A stretch of 64,000 nt of DNA, taken from assembly GCA_014529385.2 (NCBI GenBank), contig CM043953.1, positions 92,432,842 through 92,496,841 on the forward strand, read 5' to 3'. The position numbers were made by a program, and so were the translations under genes. Positions 1 through 14,742 of the stretch are shown here, piece by piece. The notes below the pieces were generated by a model, which was not told the origin of the DNA, did no database searches, and saw only the letters and a list, made by a program, of their open reading frames with translations. Each line of letters starts with the position of its first letter. The first letter of the stretch is position 1. The stretch is from Adiantum capillus-veneris. Its lineage: Eukaryota > Streptophyta > Polypodiopsida > Polypodiales > Pteridaceae.

Positions 1-3000
1 AAGTGGTGAATCTTAAGACCAAACCACTCATGCTACTAGCGTTAATAGGTTGGACAAGTGGTGGACCTTGAATGTAAACCCCCCATGTACAAAATATCGC
101 AGGTTCAAGGTATTTCAATGAAGCCTACCATCTTGGAGACATGGTGCAGCTTGCTACTCTTCATGTTTCAATGGATCCTATCTTGGATAAATGGTGGATC
201 ATCCTTCTCTCCATGTTTGAATGAACCTTAGCTTGGAGAAGTGGTGGACCTTTGCTTCTCTCTATGTTTCAATAGAGTTAGCGTGGATAAGTGCTGGACC
301 TTGGAACCAAACCCCCATGTAAAACCTATCATGTTCATTCCAAGTGGTGAGAAAGAATACCCTTTAAGATATAGCGTTATAGGTTGGACAAGTGGTGGAC
401 CTTACCACCCATATCTTCTTAATATAATGACATAGAGTGGAAGAGTGGTGAATCTTGAGAGCAGACCACTCATGCTACTAGTTATAATAGGTTGGACAAG
501 TGTTGGACCTTGAATGTAAACCCCACATGTACCCAATATCGTGGGTTTAAGGTATTTAAATGGAGGCTAGCATCTTGGAGACATGGTGCAGCTTGCTTCT
601 CTTTATGTTTCAATGGAGTCTATCTTAGACAAATGGTGGAGGATCCTTCTCTCCATGTTTCAATAAACTCTAGCTTGGACAAGTGGTGGACCTTTTCTTA
701 TCTCTATGTTTCAATAGAGTTATCTTGGACAAGTGGTGGACCTTGGAACCAAACCCCCATGTAAATCCTATCATGGTCACTCCAAGAGGCGAGAAAGAAT
801 ACCCTTTAAGATATAGCCTTATAGGTTGGACAAGTGGTCGACCTTAAAACCCAGATCTTCTTAATATAATGACATAGAGTGGAAAAGTGGTGAATCTTGA
901 GACCAAACCACTCATGCTACTAAAGATAATATGTTGGACAAGTGTTGGACCTTGAATGTAAACCCGCCATGTGCGAAATATCGTGGATTTAAGGTATTTC
1001 AATGGATCCTAGCATCTTAAGACATGGTGCAGCTTGCTTCTCTTCATGTTTTAATGGAGCCTATCTTGGACAAATGGTGTAGCATCCTTCTCTCCATGTT
1101 TCAATAAACCCTAGCTTGGACAAGTGGTGGACCTTTGCTTCTCTGTATGTTTCAATAGAGTTAGCTTGGACAAGTGTGGACCTTGGAACCAAACCCCCAT
1201 GTAAAACATATCATGGTCATTCCAAGTGGTGAGAAAGAATACCGTTAAAATATAGCCTTAGAGGTTGGACAAGTGGTCGACCTTAAAACCCAGATCTTCT
1301 TAATATAATGACATAGAGTGAAAAAGTGGTGAATGTTGAGATCAAACCACTCATGGTACTGAGGATAATAGGTTGGACAAGTGGTGGACCTTGAATGTAA
1401 ACCCGGCATGTACGAAATATCGTGGGTTCAAGGTATTTCAATGGAGCCTAGCATCTTGGAGACATGGTGCAGCATGCTTCTCTTCACGTTTCGAAGGAGC
1501 CTATCTTGGATAAATGGTGGAGCATCCTTCTCTCCATGTTTCAATGGACCCGAGCTTCGACAAGTGGTGGACCTTTGCTTCGCTCTATATTTCAATAGAG
1601 TTAGCTTGTACAAGTGGTGGACCTTGGAATCAAACCCCCATGTAAAACCTATCATGGTAACTCCAAGTGGTGAGAAAGAATAATGTTTAAGATATAGGCT
1701 TATAGGTTGGAGAAGTAGTCGACCTTAACATCGAGATCTTGTTAACGTAATGACATAGAGTGGAAAAGTGGTGAATCTTGAGACCAAACCACTCAAGCTA
1801 CTAGAGATAATAGTTTGGACAAGTGTGGGACCTTGAATGTAAACCCCCCATGTAAGAAATATCGTGGGATTAAGGTTTTTCAATGGATCCTAGAGTCTTG
1901 GAGACATGGTGCAGCTTGCTTCTCTTCATGTTTCAATGGAGCCTATCTTGGACAAGTGCTGGACCTCTGCTTCTCTCTATGTTTCAATAGAGTTAGCTTG
2001 GACAAGCGTGGACCTTGGAACCAAACCCCCGTGTAAAACATATCATGGTCATTCCAAGTTGTGAGAAAGAATACCGTTTAAAATATAGCCTTATAGGTTG
2101 GACAAGTGGTCGACCTTAAAACCCAGATCGTCTTAATATATGACATAGAGTGGAAAAGTGGTGAATCTTGATACCAAACCACTCATGCTACTAAGAATAA
2201 TAGGTTGGACGAGTGGTGGACCTTGAATGTAAACCCGCCATGTACGAAATATCGTGGTTTTAAGGTATTTTAATGGAGCTTAGAATCTTGGAGACATGGT
2301 GCAACTTGCTTCTCTTCATGTTTCAATGAAGCCTATCTTGGACAAATGGTGAAGCATGCTTCTCTCTCTCCATGTCTTAATGGAGCCTAGGTTAGAGAAG
2401 TGGTGGAACTTTGCTTCTCTCTATGTTTCAATAGAGTTAGCTTGGACAAGTGGTGGACCTTGGAACCAAACGTCCATGTAAAACCTATCATGGCCACTCC
2501 AAGTGGCAAAAAAGAATACCCTTTAACATCTAGCCTTATAGGTTGGACAAGTGGTCGACCTTAAAACCTAGATCTGCTTAATATAATGACATGGAGTGGA
2601 AAAGTGGTGAATCTTGAGACGAAACCACTCATGGTACTAAGGATAATAGGTTGGACTCGTTGGTTTAAGGTATTTCAATGGATCCTAGCATCTTGGATAC
2701 ATGGTGCAGCTTGCTTCTCTTCATGTTTCAATGAAGCCTATCTTCGACAAATGGTGGATCATCCTTCTCTCTATGTTTCAATGGAGCCTAGCTTGGACAA
2801 GTGGTGGGCCTTTGCTTCTCTCTATGTTTCAATAGAGTTAGCTTGGACAAGTGGTGGACCATGGAACCAAACCCCCATGTAAAACATATTATGGTCATTC
2901 CAAGTGGTGAGAAAGAATACCGTTTAAAATATAGCCTTACAGGTTGGACAAGTGGTCGACCTTAAAACCCAGATCCTCTAAAACTAATGACATACAGTGA

Positions 3001-6000
3001 AAAAGTGGTGAATCTTGAGACCAAACCACTCATGCTAGTAAGAATAATAGGTTGTACAAGTGTTGGACCTTGAATGTAAACCACCCATGTACGAAATATC
3101 GTGGGTTTAAGGTATTTCAATGGATCCTAGCATTTTGGAGACATGGTGCAGCTTGCTTTTCTTCATGTTTCAATGGAGCCTATGTTGGACAAATGGTGGA
3201 GCATCCTTCTCTCCATGTTTCGATAAACCCTAGGTTGGACAAGTGGTGGACATTTGGTTCTCTCTATATTTCAATTGAGTTAGCTTGGACAAGTGGTGGA
3301 CCTTGGAAAGACACCCCCACGTAAATCCTATCATGGTCTCTCCAAGTGGCAAAAAATAATACCCTTTAAGATCTAGCCTTATAGGTTAGACAAGTGGTCG
3401 ACCTAAAAACCTAGATCTTCTTAATATAACGACATAGAGCGGAAAAGTGGTGAATCTTGAGACCAAACCACTCATGCTACTAAGGGTAATAGGTTGGACA
3501 AGTGGTGGACCTTGAAAGTAAACCCTCCATGTACAAAATATGGTGGGTTCAAGGTATTTCAATGGAGCCTAGCATCTTGGAGACATGGTGCAGCTTGCTT
3601 CTCTTCACGTTTCAAAGGATCCTATCTTGGATAAATGGTGGAGCATCCTTCTCTCCACGTTTCAATGGATCCGAGCTTCGACAAATGGTGGACCTTTGCT
3701 TCTCTCTATGTTTCGATAGATTTAGCCTTGAAAAGTGGTGGACCTTGGAATCAAACCCCCATGTAAAACCTATCATGGTAACTCCAAGTGGTGAGAAAGA
3801 ATAACGTTTAGGATATAGCCTTATAGGTTGGACAAGTGGTGGAACTTAACACCGAGATCCTCTTAACGTAATGACATAGAGTGGAAAACTAGTGAATCTT
3901 GAGACCAAACCACTCATGCTACTAGACATAATAGGTTGGACAAGTGGTGGACCTTGAATGTAAACCCTCCATGTACAAAATATTGTGGGTTTAAGGTATT
4001 TCAATGGATGCTAGCATATTGGAGACCATGGTGCAGCTTGCTTCTCTTACATTTCAATGGTGCCTATCAAGTACAAAATGGGGACATCCTCTCTATCCAT
4101 TTTCAATAAAACCCTAGCTGTGGACAAGTTGGACATTTGCTTCTCTTCTATATGTTGGACAAATTGATTTACTTGACAAGTGGTGGACCTGAACGCGTAC
4201 CCCCACGTAAATCCTATCATGGTCTCTCCAAGTGGCAAAAAAAAAATACCCTTTAAGAAATAGCCTTATAGGTTGTACAAGTGGTCGACCTAAAACCTAG
4301 ATCTTCTTAATATAACTACATAGAGTGGAAAAGTGGTGAATCTTGAGACCAAACCACTCATGCTACTAAGGGTAATAGGTTTGACAAGTATGGACCTTGA
4401 AAGTAAACCCGCCATGTACAAAATATGGTGGTTCAAGGTATTTCAATGGAGTCTAGCATCTTGGAGACATGGTGCAGCTTGCTTCTCTTCACGTTTCAAA
4501 GGATCCTACCTTGGATAAATGGTGAGCATCCCACTCTCCACGTTTCAATGGATCCGAGCTTCGACAAATGGTGGACATTTGCTTCTCTCAATGTTTCGAT
4601 AGATTTAGCTTGGAAAGTGTGGACCTTGGAATCAAACCCCCATGTAAAACCTATCATGGTAACTCCAAGTGGTGAGAAAGAATAACGTTTAGATATAGCC
4701 TTATAGGTTGGACAAGTGGTGGAACTTAACACCGAGATCCTCTTAACATAATGACATAGAGTGGAAAACAGGTGGACCTTGAATGTAAAACCCCCATGTA
4801 ACGAAAAATTGTGGGTTTAAGTGTATTTCAATGGATCCTAGCATATTGGAGACATGGTGCAGCTTGCTTTCTCTTCATGTTTCAATGAGCCTATCTTGGA
4901 CAAATGGTGGAGCATCCTTCTCTCCATGTTTCAATGGACCCTAGCTTGGACAAGTGGTGGACCTTTGCTTCTCTGTATATTTCAATAGAGCTAGTTGGAC
5001 AAGTGGTGATCTTGGAACCAAACCCCCATGTAAAACCTATCATGGTCACTTCCAAGTGGCAAAAGAATACCCTTTCTGACATTGAGCCTTACAGGTTGGA
5101 CAAGTGGTCGACCTTAAAACCCATATCTTCTTAATATAATGACATAGAGTGGAAAAGTGGTGAATCTTGAGACCAAACCACTCACTCAAGCTACTAAGAA
5201 TAATAGGTTGCACAATTGGTGGACCTTGAAAATAAACCCCCCAAGTAACGAAATATCGTGGGTTTAGGTTATTTCAATGGAGCCCTATCATATTGGATAC
5301 ATGGTGCAGCTTGCTTCTCTTCATGTTTCAATGGAGCCTATCTTGGACAAATGGTGGAGCATCCTTCTCTCACTGTTTTAATAAACCTTAGCATGGACAA
5401 GTGGTGGACCTTTGCTTCTATCTATATTTCAATAGAGTGAGCTTGGACAAGTGGTAGACCTTGGAACCAAACCCCCATGTAAAACCTATCATGGTCACTC
5501 CAAGTGGCAAAAAAGAATACCCTTTAAGATCTAGCCTTATAGGTTGGACAAGTGGTTGACCTTAAAACCTAGATCTTCTTAATATAAAGACATAGAGTGG
5601 AAAAGTGGTGAATCTTGAGACCAAACCACTCATGCTACTAAGGATAATAGGTTGGACAAGTGGTGGACCTTGAATGTAAACCCCCCATGTACGAAATATC
5701 ATGGGTTTAAGGTATTTCAATGGAGCCTAGCATCTTGGAGACGTGGTGCAGCTTACTTCTCTTCATGTTTCAATGGAGCCTATCTTGGACAAATGGTGGA
5801 GCATCCTTCACTCCAAGTTTCAATGGACCCTAGCTTGGACAAGCGGTGGACCTTTGCTTCTCTCTATGTTTCAATAGAGTTAGCTTGAAAAAGTGGTGGA
5901 CCTTGTAACCAAACCCCCATGCATAACCTATCATGGTCACTCCAAGTGGCGAGAAAGAATACCCTTTAAGATATAGCCTTATAGGTTGGACAAGTGGTGG

Positions 6001-9000
6001 ACCTTAACACCCAGATCTTCTTAATATAATGACATAGAGTGGAAATGTGGTGAATCTTGAGACCAAACCCCTCATGCTACTAAGGTAATAGATTGGACAA
6101 GCAGTGGACCTTGAATGTAAACCCTCCATGTACGAAATATCGTGGGTTCAAGGTATTTCAATGGAGCCTAGCATCTTGGAGACATGGTGCAGCTTGCTTC
6201 TCTTCACATTTCAAAGGAGCTATCTTGGATAAATAGTGCAACATCGTTCTCTCCATGTTTCAATGGACCCGAGCTTCGACAAGTGGTGGACCTTTGTTTC
6301 TCTCTATGTTTCAATAGAGTTAGCTTGGACAAGTGGTGGAATTTGGAATCAAACCCCCATGTAAAAACTATTATGGTAACTCTAAGTGGTGAGAAATAAT
6401 AGCGTTTAAGATATAGCCTTATAGGTTGGACAAGTGGCGGACCTTAACACCGAGATAATCTTAATGAAATGACATAGCGTGGAAAAGTGGTGAATCTTGA
6501 GACCAAACCACTCATGCTACTAGCGATAATAGGTTGGACAAGTGGTGGACCTTGAATGTAAACCCCCCATGTACGAAATATCATGGGTTTAAGATATTTC
6601 AATGGATCCTAGCATCTTGGAGACATGGTGCAGCTTGCTTCTCTTCGTGTTTCAATCGAACCTGTCTTGGAAAAATGGTGGAGCATCCTTCTCTCCATGT
6701 TTCAATGTAGCCTAGCTTGGACAAGTGGTGGACCTTTGCTTCTCTCCATGTTTCAATAGAGTGAGATTGGACAAGTGGTGGACCTTGGAACCAAACCCCC
6801 ATGTAAAACCTATCATGGTCACTCCAAGTGGCGAGAAAGAATACCCTTTAAGATATAGCCTTATAGGTTGACAAGTGGTCGACCTTAAAACCCCTGATCT
6901 TCTTAATATAATGACATAGAGTGGAAAAGTGGTGAATCTTGAGACCAAACCACACATTCTACTAAGGACAATAGGTTGGACAAGTGGGGGACCTTGAAAG
7001 TAAACCCTCCATGTACGAAATATCGTGGGTTTGAGGTATTTCAATGCATCCTAGCATCTTGGATACATGGTGCAGCTTGCTTCTCTTCATGTTTCAATGG
7101 AGCCTATCTTGGACAAATGGTGGAGCATCCTTCTCTCCATGTTTCAATGGACCCTAGCTTGGACAAGTGGTGCATCTTTGAACCAAACCCCCATGCATAA
7201 CCTATCATGGTCACTCCAAGTGGCGAGAAAGAATACCCTTTAAGATATAGCATTATAAGGTTGGACAAGTGGTGGAGCTTAAAACCCAGATCTTCTTGAT
7301 ATGATGACATAGAGTGGAAAAGTGGTGAACCTTGAGACCAAACCACTCATGCTACTAGGGATAATAACTTGGAAAACTGGTGGACCTTGAATGTAAACCC
7401 CCTATGTACAAAATATCGTGGGTTTAAGGTATTTCAATGAATCCTAACATCTTGGAGACATGGTGCAGCTTGCTTCTCTTCATGTTTCAATGGAGCCAAT
7501 CTTGGATAAATGGTGGAGCATCTTTCTCTCCATGTTTCAATGGACCTTAGCTTGGAGAAGTGGTGGACCTTTGCTTCTCTCTATCTTTCAATAGAGTTAG
7601 CTTGGACAAGTGGTGGACCTTGGAACCAAACCCTAATGTAAATCCTATCATGGTGATTCCAGGTGGTGAGAAAGAATACCCTTTAAGATATGGAAAAGTG
7701 GTGAATCTTGAGACCAAACCATACTAAGGATAATATGTTGGACAAGTGGTGGAACTTGAATGTAAACCCCCCACGTACGAAATATCGTGGGTTTAAGGTA
7801 TTTCAATGGAGCCTAGCATCTTGGACATGTGGTGCAACTTGCTTCTCTTCATGTTTCAATGGAGCCTATCCTGGACAAATGGTGGAGCATCCTTCTCTCC
7901 ATGTTTCAATGGACCCTAGCTTGGACAAGTGGTGGACTGTTGCTTCTCACTATGTGTCAATAGAGTAAGCTTGGACAAGTGGTGCATCTTGGAACCAAAC
8001 CCCCATGCATAACCTATCATGGTCACTCCAAGTGGCGAGATACAATACCCTTTACGATATAGCCTTATAAGGTTGGACAAGTGACGGACCTTAACACCCA
8101 GATCTTCTTAATATAATGACATAGAGTGGAAAAGTAGTGAACCTTGAGACCAAAACACTCATGCTACTAGAAATAATAGGTTGGAGAAGTGGTGGAGCTT
8201 GAATGTAAATCCCCCATGTACAAAATATCGCGGGTTTAAGGTATTTCATTGATGCCTAGCATCTTGGAGACATGGTGCAACTTGCTTCTCTTCATGTTTC
8301 AATGGATCCAATCTTTGATAAATGGTGGAGCATCCTTCTCTCCATGTTTCAATGGACCTTAGCTTGGAGAAGTGGTGGACCTTTGCTTCTCGCTATGTGT
8401 CAATAGAGTTAGCTTGGACAAGTGGTGGACCTTGGAACCAAACCCCCATGTAAATCCTATCATGGTCATTCCAGTGGTGAGATATAGCCTTATAGATTGG
8501 ACAAGTGGTGGACCTTAACACCCAGATCTTCTTAATACAATGACAGAGTGGAAAAGTGGTGAATCTTCAGACCAAACCACTCATGCTACTACACATAATA
8601 GGTTGGACAAGTGGTGGACCTTGAATGTAAACCCCCTATGTACAAAATATCGTGGGTTTAAGGTATTTCAATGAAGCATAGCATCTTGGAGACATGGTGC
8701 AGCTTGCTTCTCTTCATGTTTCAATGGAGCCAATCTTGTATAAATGGTGGATCATCCTTCTCTCCATGTCTCAATGGACCTTAGCTTGGAGAAGTGGTGG
8801 ACCTTTGCTTTTCTCTATGTTTCAATAGAGTTAGCTTGGACAAGTGGTGGACCTTGGAACCAAACCCCCATGTAAATCCTATCATGGTCATTCCAGGTGG
8901 TGAGAAAGAATACCCTTCAAAATATAGCCCTATAGATTGGACAAGTGGTGGACCTTAACACTCAGATCTTCTTAATACAATGACATAGAGTGGAAAAGTG

Positions 9001-10499
9001 GGGATCTTGAGACCAAACCACTCATGCTACTAGACATAATAGGTTGGACAAGTGGTGGACCTTGAATGTAATGCCCCCATGTACGAAATATTGTGGTTTA
9101 AGGTATTTCAATGGATCCTAGCATCTTGCAGACATGGTGCAGCTTGCATCTCTTCATGTTTCAATGGAGCCTATCTTGGACAAATGGTGGAGCATCCTTC
9201 TCTCCATGTTTCAATAAACCTTAGCATGGACAAGTGGTGGACCTTTGCGTCTGTCTATATTTCAATAGAGTTAGCTTGGACAAGTGGTGGACCTTGGAAC
9301 CAAACCCCCATGTAAAACCTATCATGGTCACTCCAAGTGGCAAAAAAGAATACCCTTTAAGATCTAGCCTTATAGGTTGGACAAGTGGTTGACCTTAAAA
9401 CCTAGATCTTCTTAATATAACAACATAGAGTGGAAAAGTGGTGAATCTTGAGACCAAACCACTCATGCTACTAAGGATAATATGTTGGACAAGTGGTGGA
9501 CCTTGAATGTAAACCCCCCATGTACGAAATATCATGGGTTTAAGGTATTTCAATGGAGCCTAGCATCTTGGAGACGTGGTGCAGCTTGCTTCTCTTCATG
9601 TTTCAATGGAGCCTATCTTGGACAAATGGTGGAGCATCCTTCACTCCAAGTTTCAATGGACCCTAGCTTGGACAAGTGGTGGACCTTTGCTTCTCTCTAT
9701 GTTTCAATAGAGTTAGCTTGGACAAGTGGTGCATCTTGGAACCAAACCCCCATGCATAACCTATCATGGTCACTCCAAGTGGCGAGAAAGAATACCCTTT
9801 AAGATATAGCCTTATAGGTTGGACAAGTGGTGGACCTTAACACCCATATCTTCTTAATATAATGACATAGAGTGGAAAAGTGGTGAATGTTGAGACCAAA
9901 CCACTCATGCTACTAGGGATAATAACTTGGAAAACTGGTTGACCTTGAATTTAAACCCCACATGTACAAAATATCGTTGGTTTAAGGTATTTGAATGGAT
10001 CCTAGCATCTTGGAGACATGGTGGAGCTTGCTTCTCTTCATGTTTCAATGAAGCCTATCTTCGACAAATCGTGGATCACCCTTATCTCCATGTTTCAATG
10101 GAGCCTAGATTGGACAAGTGTTGGACCTTTGCTTCTCTCTATGTTTCAATAGAGTTAGCTTGGACAAGTGTGGACCTTGGAACCAAACCCCCATGTAAAA
10201 CAGATCATGGTCATTCCAAGTGGTGAGAAAGAATACCGTTTAAAATATAGCCTTATAGGTTGGACAAGTGGTCGACCTTAAAACCTAGATCTTCTTAATA
10301 TAATGACATAGAGTGGAAAAGTGGTGAATCTTGAGACCAAACCCCTCGTGCTACTAAGGATAATAGATTGGACAAGTAGTGGACCTTGAATGTAAACCCG
10401 CCATGTACGAAATATCGTGGGTTCAAGGTATTTCAATGGATCCTAGCATCTTGGAGACATGGTGCAACTTGCTTCTCTTCACGTTTCAAAGGAGCCTAT
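1..10499 (+). repeat. Satellite array, about 440-bp higher-order unit
   Basis: About 24 head-to-tail units. The marker ccactcatgctac recurs at about 466, 908 and 1347, a spacing of 439-442 bp. Each unit contains several subrepeats of about 50 bp. These pair a 'cttctctccatgtttcaatgga' type segment with a 'cttggacaagtggtggacc' type segment, followed by a less repetitive half (aaacccccatgtaaaacctatcatgg, agaaagaataccctttaag, cttcttaatataatgacatagagtgg). Unit copies differ by scattered substitutions and small indels, with some short units (for example near 7.7 kb and 8.5 kb). Many 60-110 aa ORFs on both strands arise from the repeat and are not genes. Confidence 0.95.
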
Positions 10500-13168
10500 T
10501 GATAGCCGTTTTTCGGCTCTTCGTAATTGTCACAGTGAGTTACCTCACCCTACCAAAATCACCCAAACAGTGTGGCTATCCCTACCATTTCACTGTACAT
10601 AGGCGTGCGTGAGTCACGAGACTTTTCCCATATCTTCTTAAAAAAACCCTCAATTAGCTAGTCATTGGGCTAGTTGAGCCAAAGAAAATAAAAATAAATA
10701 AATAAATAAATAAGTATATTATGACCCATGCGTATGTAAATATTTCTTTGTATATAGGGCCTAAATAAAAGGATTTTTCATAATTATTTTGATATTTATT
10801 TAAATATTTCTACCTAGGTGTGTGTTATTTATGCTCTGTACATTGCCTCACCATTACCACAATTTTTCTTACCATTTTTATCATACTCTTTATTCCATAT
10901 AGAAATATTTTCATGTAAGCTTCTCTTATATTTGGTGTAACTCCACCCCAACAAAAATCCAAAAAAACAAGTTTTATTTATGTGTATATTTTTTCACTAT
11001 TGTGATTTTTCCCTTCCTACATCTATTTTCTTTTTTTCTAAAAAATTAGAAACACCAAAAATATTTATCTTTTTATGATAGCCTCATAATGAGATAGATT
11101 TCTTTTGAACCCTTTATATTTTTTTCCACTTATATTATTTATATTTGAAATGTACATATTTTTTAGACCCCCAATATTGGGTTTTCTTAGTTGTACTATT
11201 CACTTATATCATAATCTCAACAATATCTTCAATTATAGACCTACCAAATAAGGTCAAGGGTGGGTGGCATGCATATATGCACTATGGAGGGCTCACTCTT
11301 GGAGGTATTCAAAAGAATCATCCAAAGAAGGACCCCACAAGGACCTTGTGCAGTGGAAAAAAACGGTCAGTTTTGCTGAATTTTTAAAGTTCACTTGCTC
11401 TCCGAATTTGAAAAGGTGATACAAACAAAAGTTGTAGCTCATGGGCTGAACTTTTGCCTCAAATTTTTACATATTGTTTTGAGCTACGAGCTGTGAGCTA
11501 TGATTTTATTAGTGGACCCCAGTTTTCCCATGCTATGCAGCCACACTCTCTCTTCCACTTTATCATTTTCCTCTTTCACACACACTTCTCCACTCATCAT
11601 CCCCACCTCTCTCACCACTCCTCTCTGCACCCTACTCACCTTCTCTTCAACCTTGAAGAATAAGAGAAACCATGGTGAACTCATACCTCCCACACACAAC
11701 TCCATTCCAAAATTGACCACCTAGTCTCATTTTTCCTCCTCCAAATTACCCATATCTATCAAAAAAACCACAAAATTCAGCCTCTTCTCTTAAAAGACAG
11801 CATCATGGTGGTTGATTGCTCAGCTTCAATTACCTTGTCTCTCAAGGAAGTTCAAGAGTGGAGAAAAAATGTACCGTCAAAGCTAGTGGACTGTCAACAG
11901 GCGTCAAAATTGGCCCTACTCAAGACACTTGGAGCATCAACCTTGTAAGAAATCCACCTTTTCTTACCTCTTAAGAGTTTTTCTTCCTTATTTGATTCCT
12001 ACATGGATACTCCCATTGTAAATATCCAATTCCATTTGTAAATTAATACTAACTCTACTAACACTAACCACTATGAAAAGTCCTATCACCTCCATTTCTC
12101 TCTCCTCTTTTTCTCCACCAACTTCTTGATAATTCCAAGCAAAAGAAATTAGATAAATTGCTGAAAATCTAACCCAACCATGGTTAGAGGAGTAACCCTA
12201 GCCTTCAAAATTGCTATAAAAGGAGGGTGTAGCTAGCACAAAAGAGAGATCCTTAAGCAAGAGCACTATGCTATAGCTTGAGAAGCCAAGCTCAACCTCT
12301 CTAGAAGGAGCTCTTGAGTGGAAGCTCATTGTCTTATGCATGTACATGTGTTGTAATAGGGGATTAGCAAGGGAACTCTATGCCATTGTAAGAGAGAGAG
12401 TGATCATTCAATTGAGAGTAGGAAATCTATCATTTCTCCTACTAGTGTAAGCCCAACATTTGCTGAATCAAGGAGGGTGGATTTGGACTAAGCTTGGATA
12501 CTTTGTCTCCCTTCCAACGTGAAGTAATGGACAACAATGATGCGTAAGTGTCTTGGTGTTTTTTGTTAAGTTCTTGATAGCTTGTCTCTGGTGTTGTCGT
12601 CAATCTAGCCATAAATCCCACATACTGTAAGAGGGCGACAGGGTGGAGAGGACTCCCCTGGCCTTAAGACAGTGATTGGGGTGGCTTTTCTTGTTGATGT
12701 GTTGTGGTGAAATTTACGCAAGCTATGTTGAACAAATACTAATATCACTTTGATTTGTCATGACAGATTTGTAAGAAGTTATTAATGCAACAAGCACCCC
12801 CTCCCCCTTTCTCCCTCTTTCTTAAATTATATAGTTGTGTTTGCTTGATCATTGCCGATACGTTTCAAAGCAGCCCGAGCACTATATCTCTCTCTCTCTC
12901 TCTCTCGTGTTTTTAGTGTGTGAGAGTGTTCCATTGGTGTTAGGGTTAGTGTAAATTCCTTGCTTGTTTGTGGGTTGCTCTAACGATTCTCCTCTTTTGC
13001 GTCCTAGTTCGCTCTTAAACTAGGTGGTGCCCTTGTGTAGTTGGGATTTGGCTGTGGGTTTGTTGTTTTGATTTGTGTTGTGTTGTGCCCCAGCCCCATT
13101 GAGCACCACGGGACCCTTGAAGGGTGTCTAGAGGTTGCTCTTCTTGTTGCCCGCCCCGGACCGCCTCA
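10500..13168 (+). mobile_element. Probable solo LTR of a Ty3/gypsy (Tat-like) retrotransposon
   Basis: The sequence starts TGATAGCCG and ends CCTCA, and is flanked by CTAT at 10496-10499 and 13169-13172. Removing it restores an ordinary satellite sentence (ggagcctat then cttggataaatgg), so it is a clean insertion. Its first 1.08 kb or so matches the 3' LTR starting at 28401, which follows a polypurine tract; this identifies it as LTR. A TATA-like box (TATAAAAGG) is at 12215-12223, and a short (TC)n run lies near 12885-12906. No internal coding region is present, so it is either a solo LTR formed by recombination or a non-coding derivative. The fifth base of a normal 5-bp duplication does not match. 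Confidence 0.72.
12215..12223 (+). promoter_or_regulatory. TATA-like box of the solo LTR
   Basis: TATAAAAGG followed about 25-30 bp later by the presumed transcription start region, in the part of the LTR where the U3/R boundary is expected. Inferred from position and motif only. Confidence 0.4.
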
Positions 13169-13879
13169 CTATCTTGGATAAATGGTGGAGCATCCTTCTC
13201 TCCATGTTTCAATGGACCCGAGCTTCGACAAGTGGTGGACCTTTGCTTCTCTCTATGTTTCAATAGAGTTAGCTTGGACAAGTGGTGGACCTTGGAATCA
13301 AACCCCCATGTAAAACCTATCATGGTAACTCCAAGTGGTGAGAAAGAATAACGTTTAATATATAGCCTTATAGGCTGGACAAGTGGTGGACCTTAACACC
13401 GAGATCTTCTTAACGTAATGACATAGAGTGGAAAAGTGGTGAATCTTGAGACCAAACCACTCATGCTACTAGAGATAATAGGTTGGACAAGTGTGGGACC
13501 TTGAATGTAAACCCCCCATGTAAGAACTATCATGGGTTTAAGGTTTTTCAATGGATCCTAGCATCTTGGAGACATGGTGCATCTTGCTTCTCTTCCTGTT
13601 TCAATGGAGGCTATCTTGGACAAATGGTGGAGAATCCTTCTCTCCATGTTTCAATAAACCCTAGCTTGGACTACTGGTGGACCTTTTCTTCTCTCTATAT
13701 TTCAATAGAGCTAGGTTGGACAAGTGGTGGACCTTGGAACCAAACCCTCATGTAAAACCTATCATGGTCACTCCAAGTGGTGAGAAAGAATACCCTTTAA
13801 GATATAGCCTTATAGGTTGGACAAGTGGTGGACCTTAAAACCCAGATCTTCTTAATATAATGACATAGAGTGGAAAAGT
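13169..13879 (+). repeat. Satellite array, continuation after solo LTR
   Basis: The same 440-bp satellite resumes exactly in phase after the solo LTR. It stops abruptly within 'tgacatagagtggaaaagt' at about 13879, where unrelated sequence begins. No target duplication is visible at this edge. Confidence 0.93.
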
Positions 13880-14742
13880 TTTGACAACTACCAACCAATG
13901 ACTGTACACCACCCAACTGCCATGCAAAGTCGCCCACTCTCAGTCTCTCCACAATATTACTACCCCCCACCAGCCCCCTTCTAATCACACACACTCAGTC
14001 AGTCGAACTCTATCTCTCAAATATTTCTCCGGGTCAACCTGAGTCATTTCACTCTCTCTTCGAGCTACATGCATCCACAAAGGGGCCATGGACCCTGCCT
14101 TCAAGATCCTCATGAAGAGGATTATGGTCAATTCAATCACAAAAAACTGTTGCAATGCATTAGGGCCTGTTGTCTACATCTAAATCTGTGATGATGGTGC
14201 GGCAAATTCCTTTTGCAAACAAGTTTGAGGTCTAAAGCATGAACTCAAAAGGAGTGGGACGAGGGTTACTTGCAGCTCTATTACAGAGATATGGGTCTCC
14301 CCCCAATATCTGGCATGTCAAATACTCTTTGTAAGAGGAATTTTCCAAAGCAAAGCCATCCGCAGTATATCTTGCCAAGAACCATCAATAGCAACGTATC
14401 TCCTTGCTACAGATTGAGCTTTGAATGCCACAAGTCTCCATACTGGTTGCCGAGGTCTCCAAGACCCCTCTCCAATGCTCCCAAGTTGATGCTTAACAAA
14501 GGAGGAGTGATGCTCCTGAGGTTGACTCCCTTAATTTTGACTGTGGCTGTTTACGACGCAATTTCTCAGAAATTGAGCCTTGTAAGCTTGTTGTAGATGA
14601 CAAACCATTCTTATATTTCTCTAGAAGATTGTTGTGTGCATAACAAAGACCCGCTTTCCCTCTTGCAAACTTGTCGCATGATCACGATTTGAAGTCAATG
14701 TCAAGATCCCTCATCCAGCACGCTTCCACCATACACAAAACT
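13880..14742. other. Unassigned sequence left of CACTA element
   Basis: Low-repeat sequence that continues after the CACTA insertion at 17221. One open frame of 108 codons (14270-14596, +) has no motif I recognise. The flanking text has short ATG-initiated segments that are quickly stopped. I see no convincing gene. Confidence 0.4.

Noticed and set aside
241-10226. Dozens of 60-110 aa ORFs (MDKWWTLNVNPPC... type), with similar ones at 30.6-35.6 kb and on the minus strand at 42-46 kb
   Set aside because: They are translations of the 440-bp satellite in several frames and both strands. They break at random positions from unit to unit and lack any domain.
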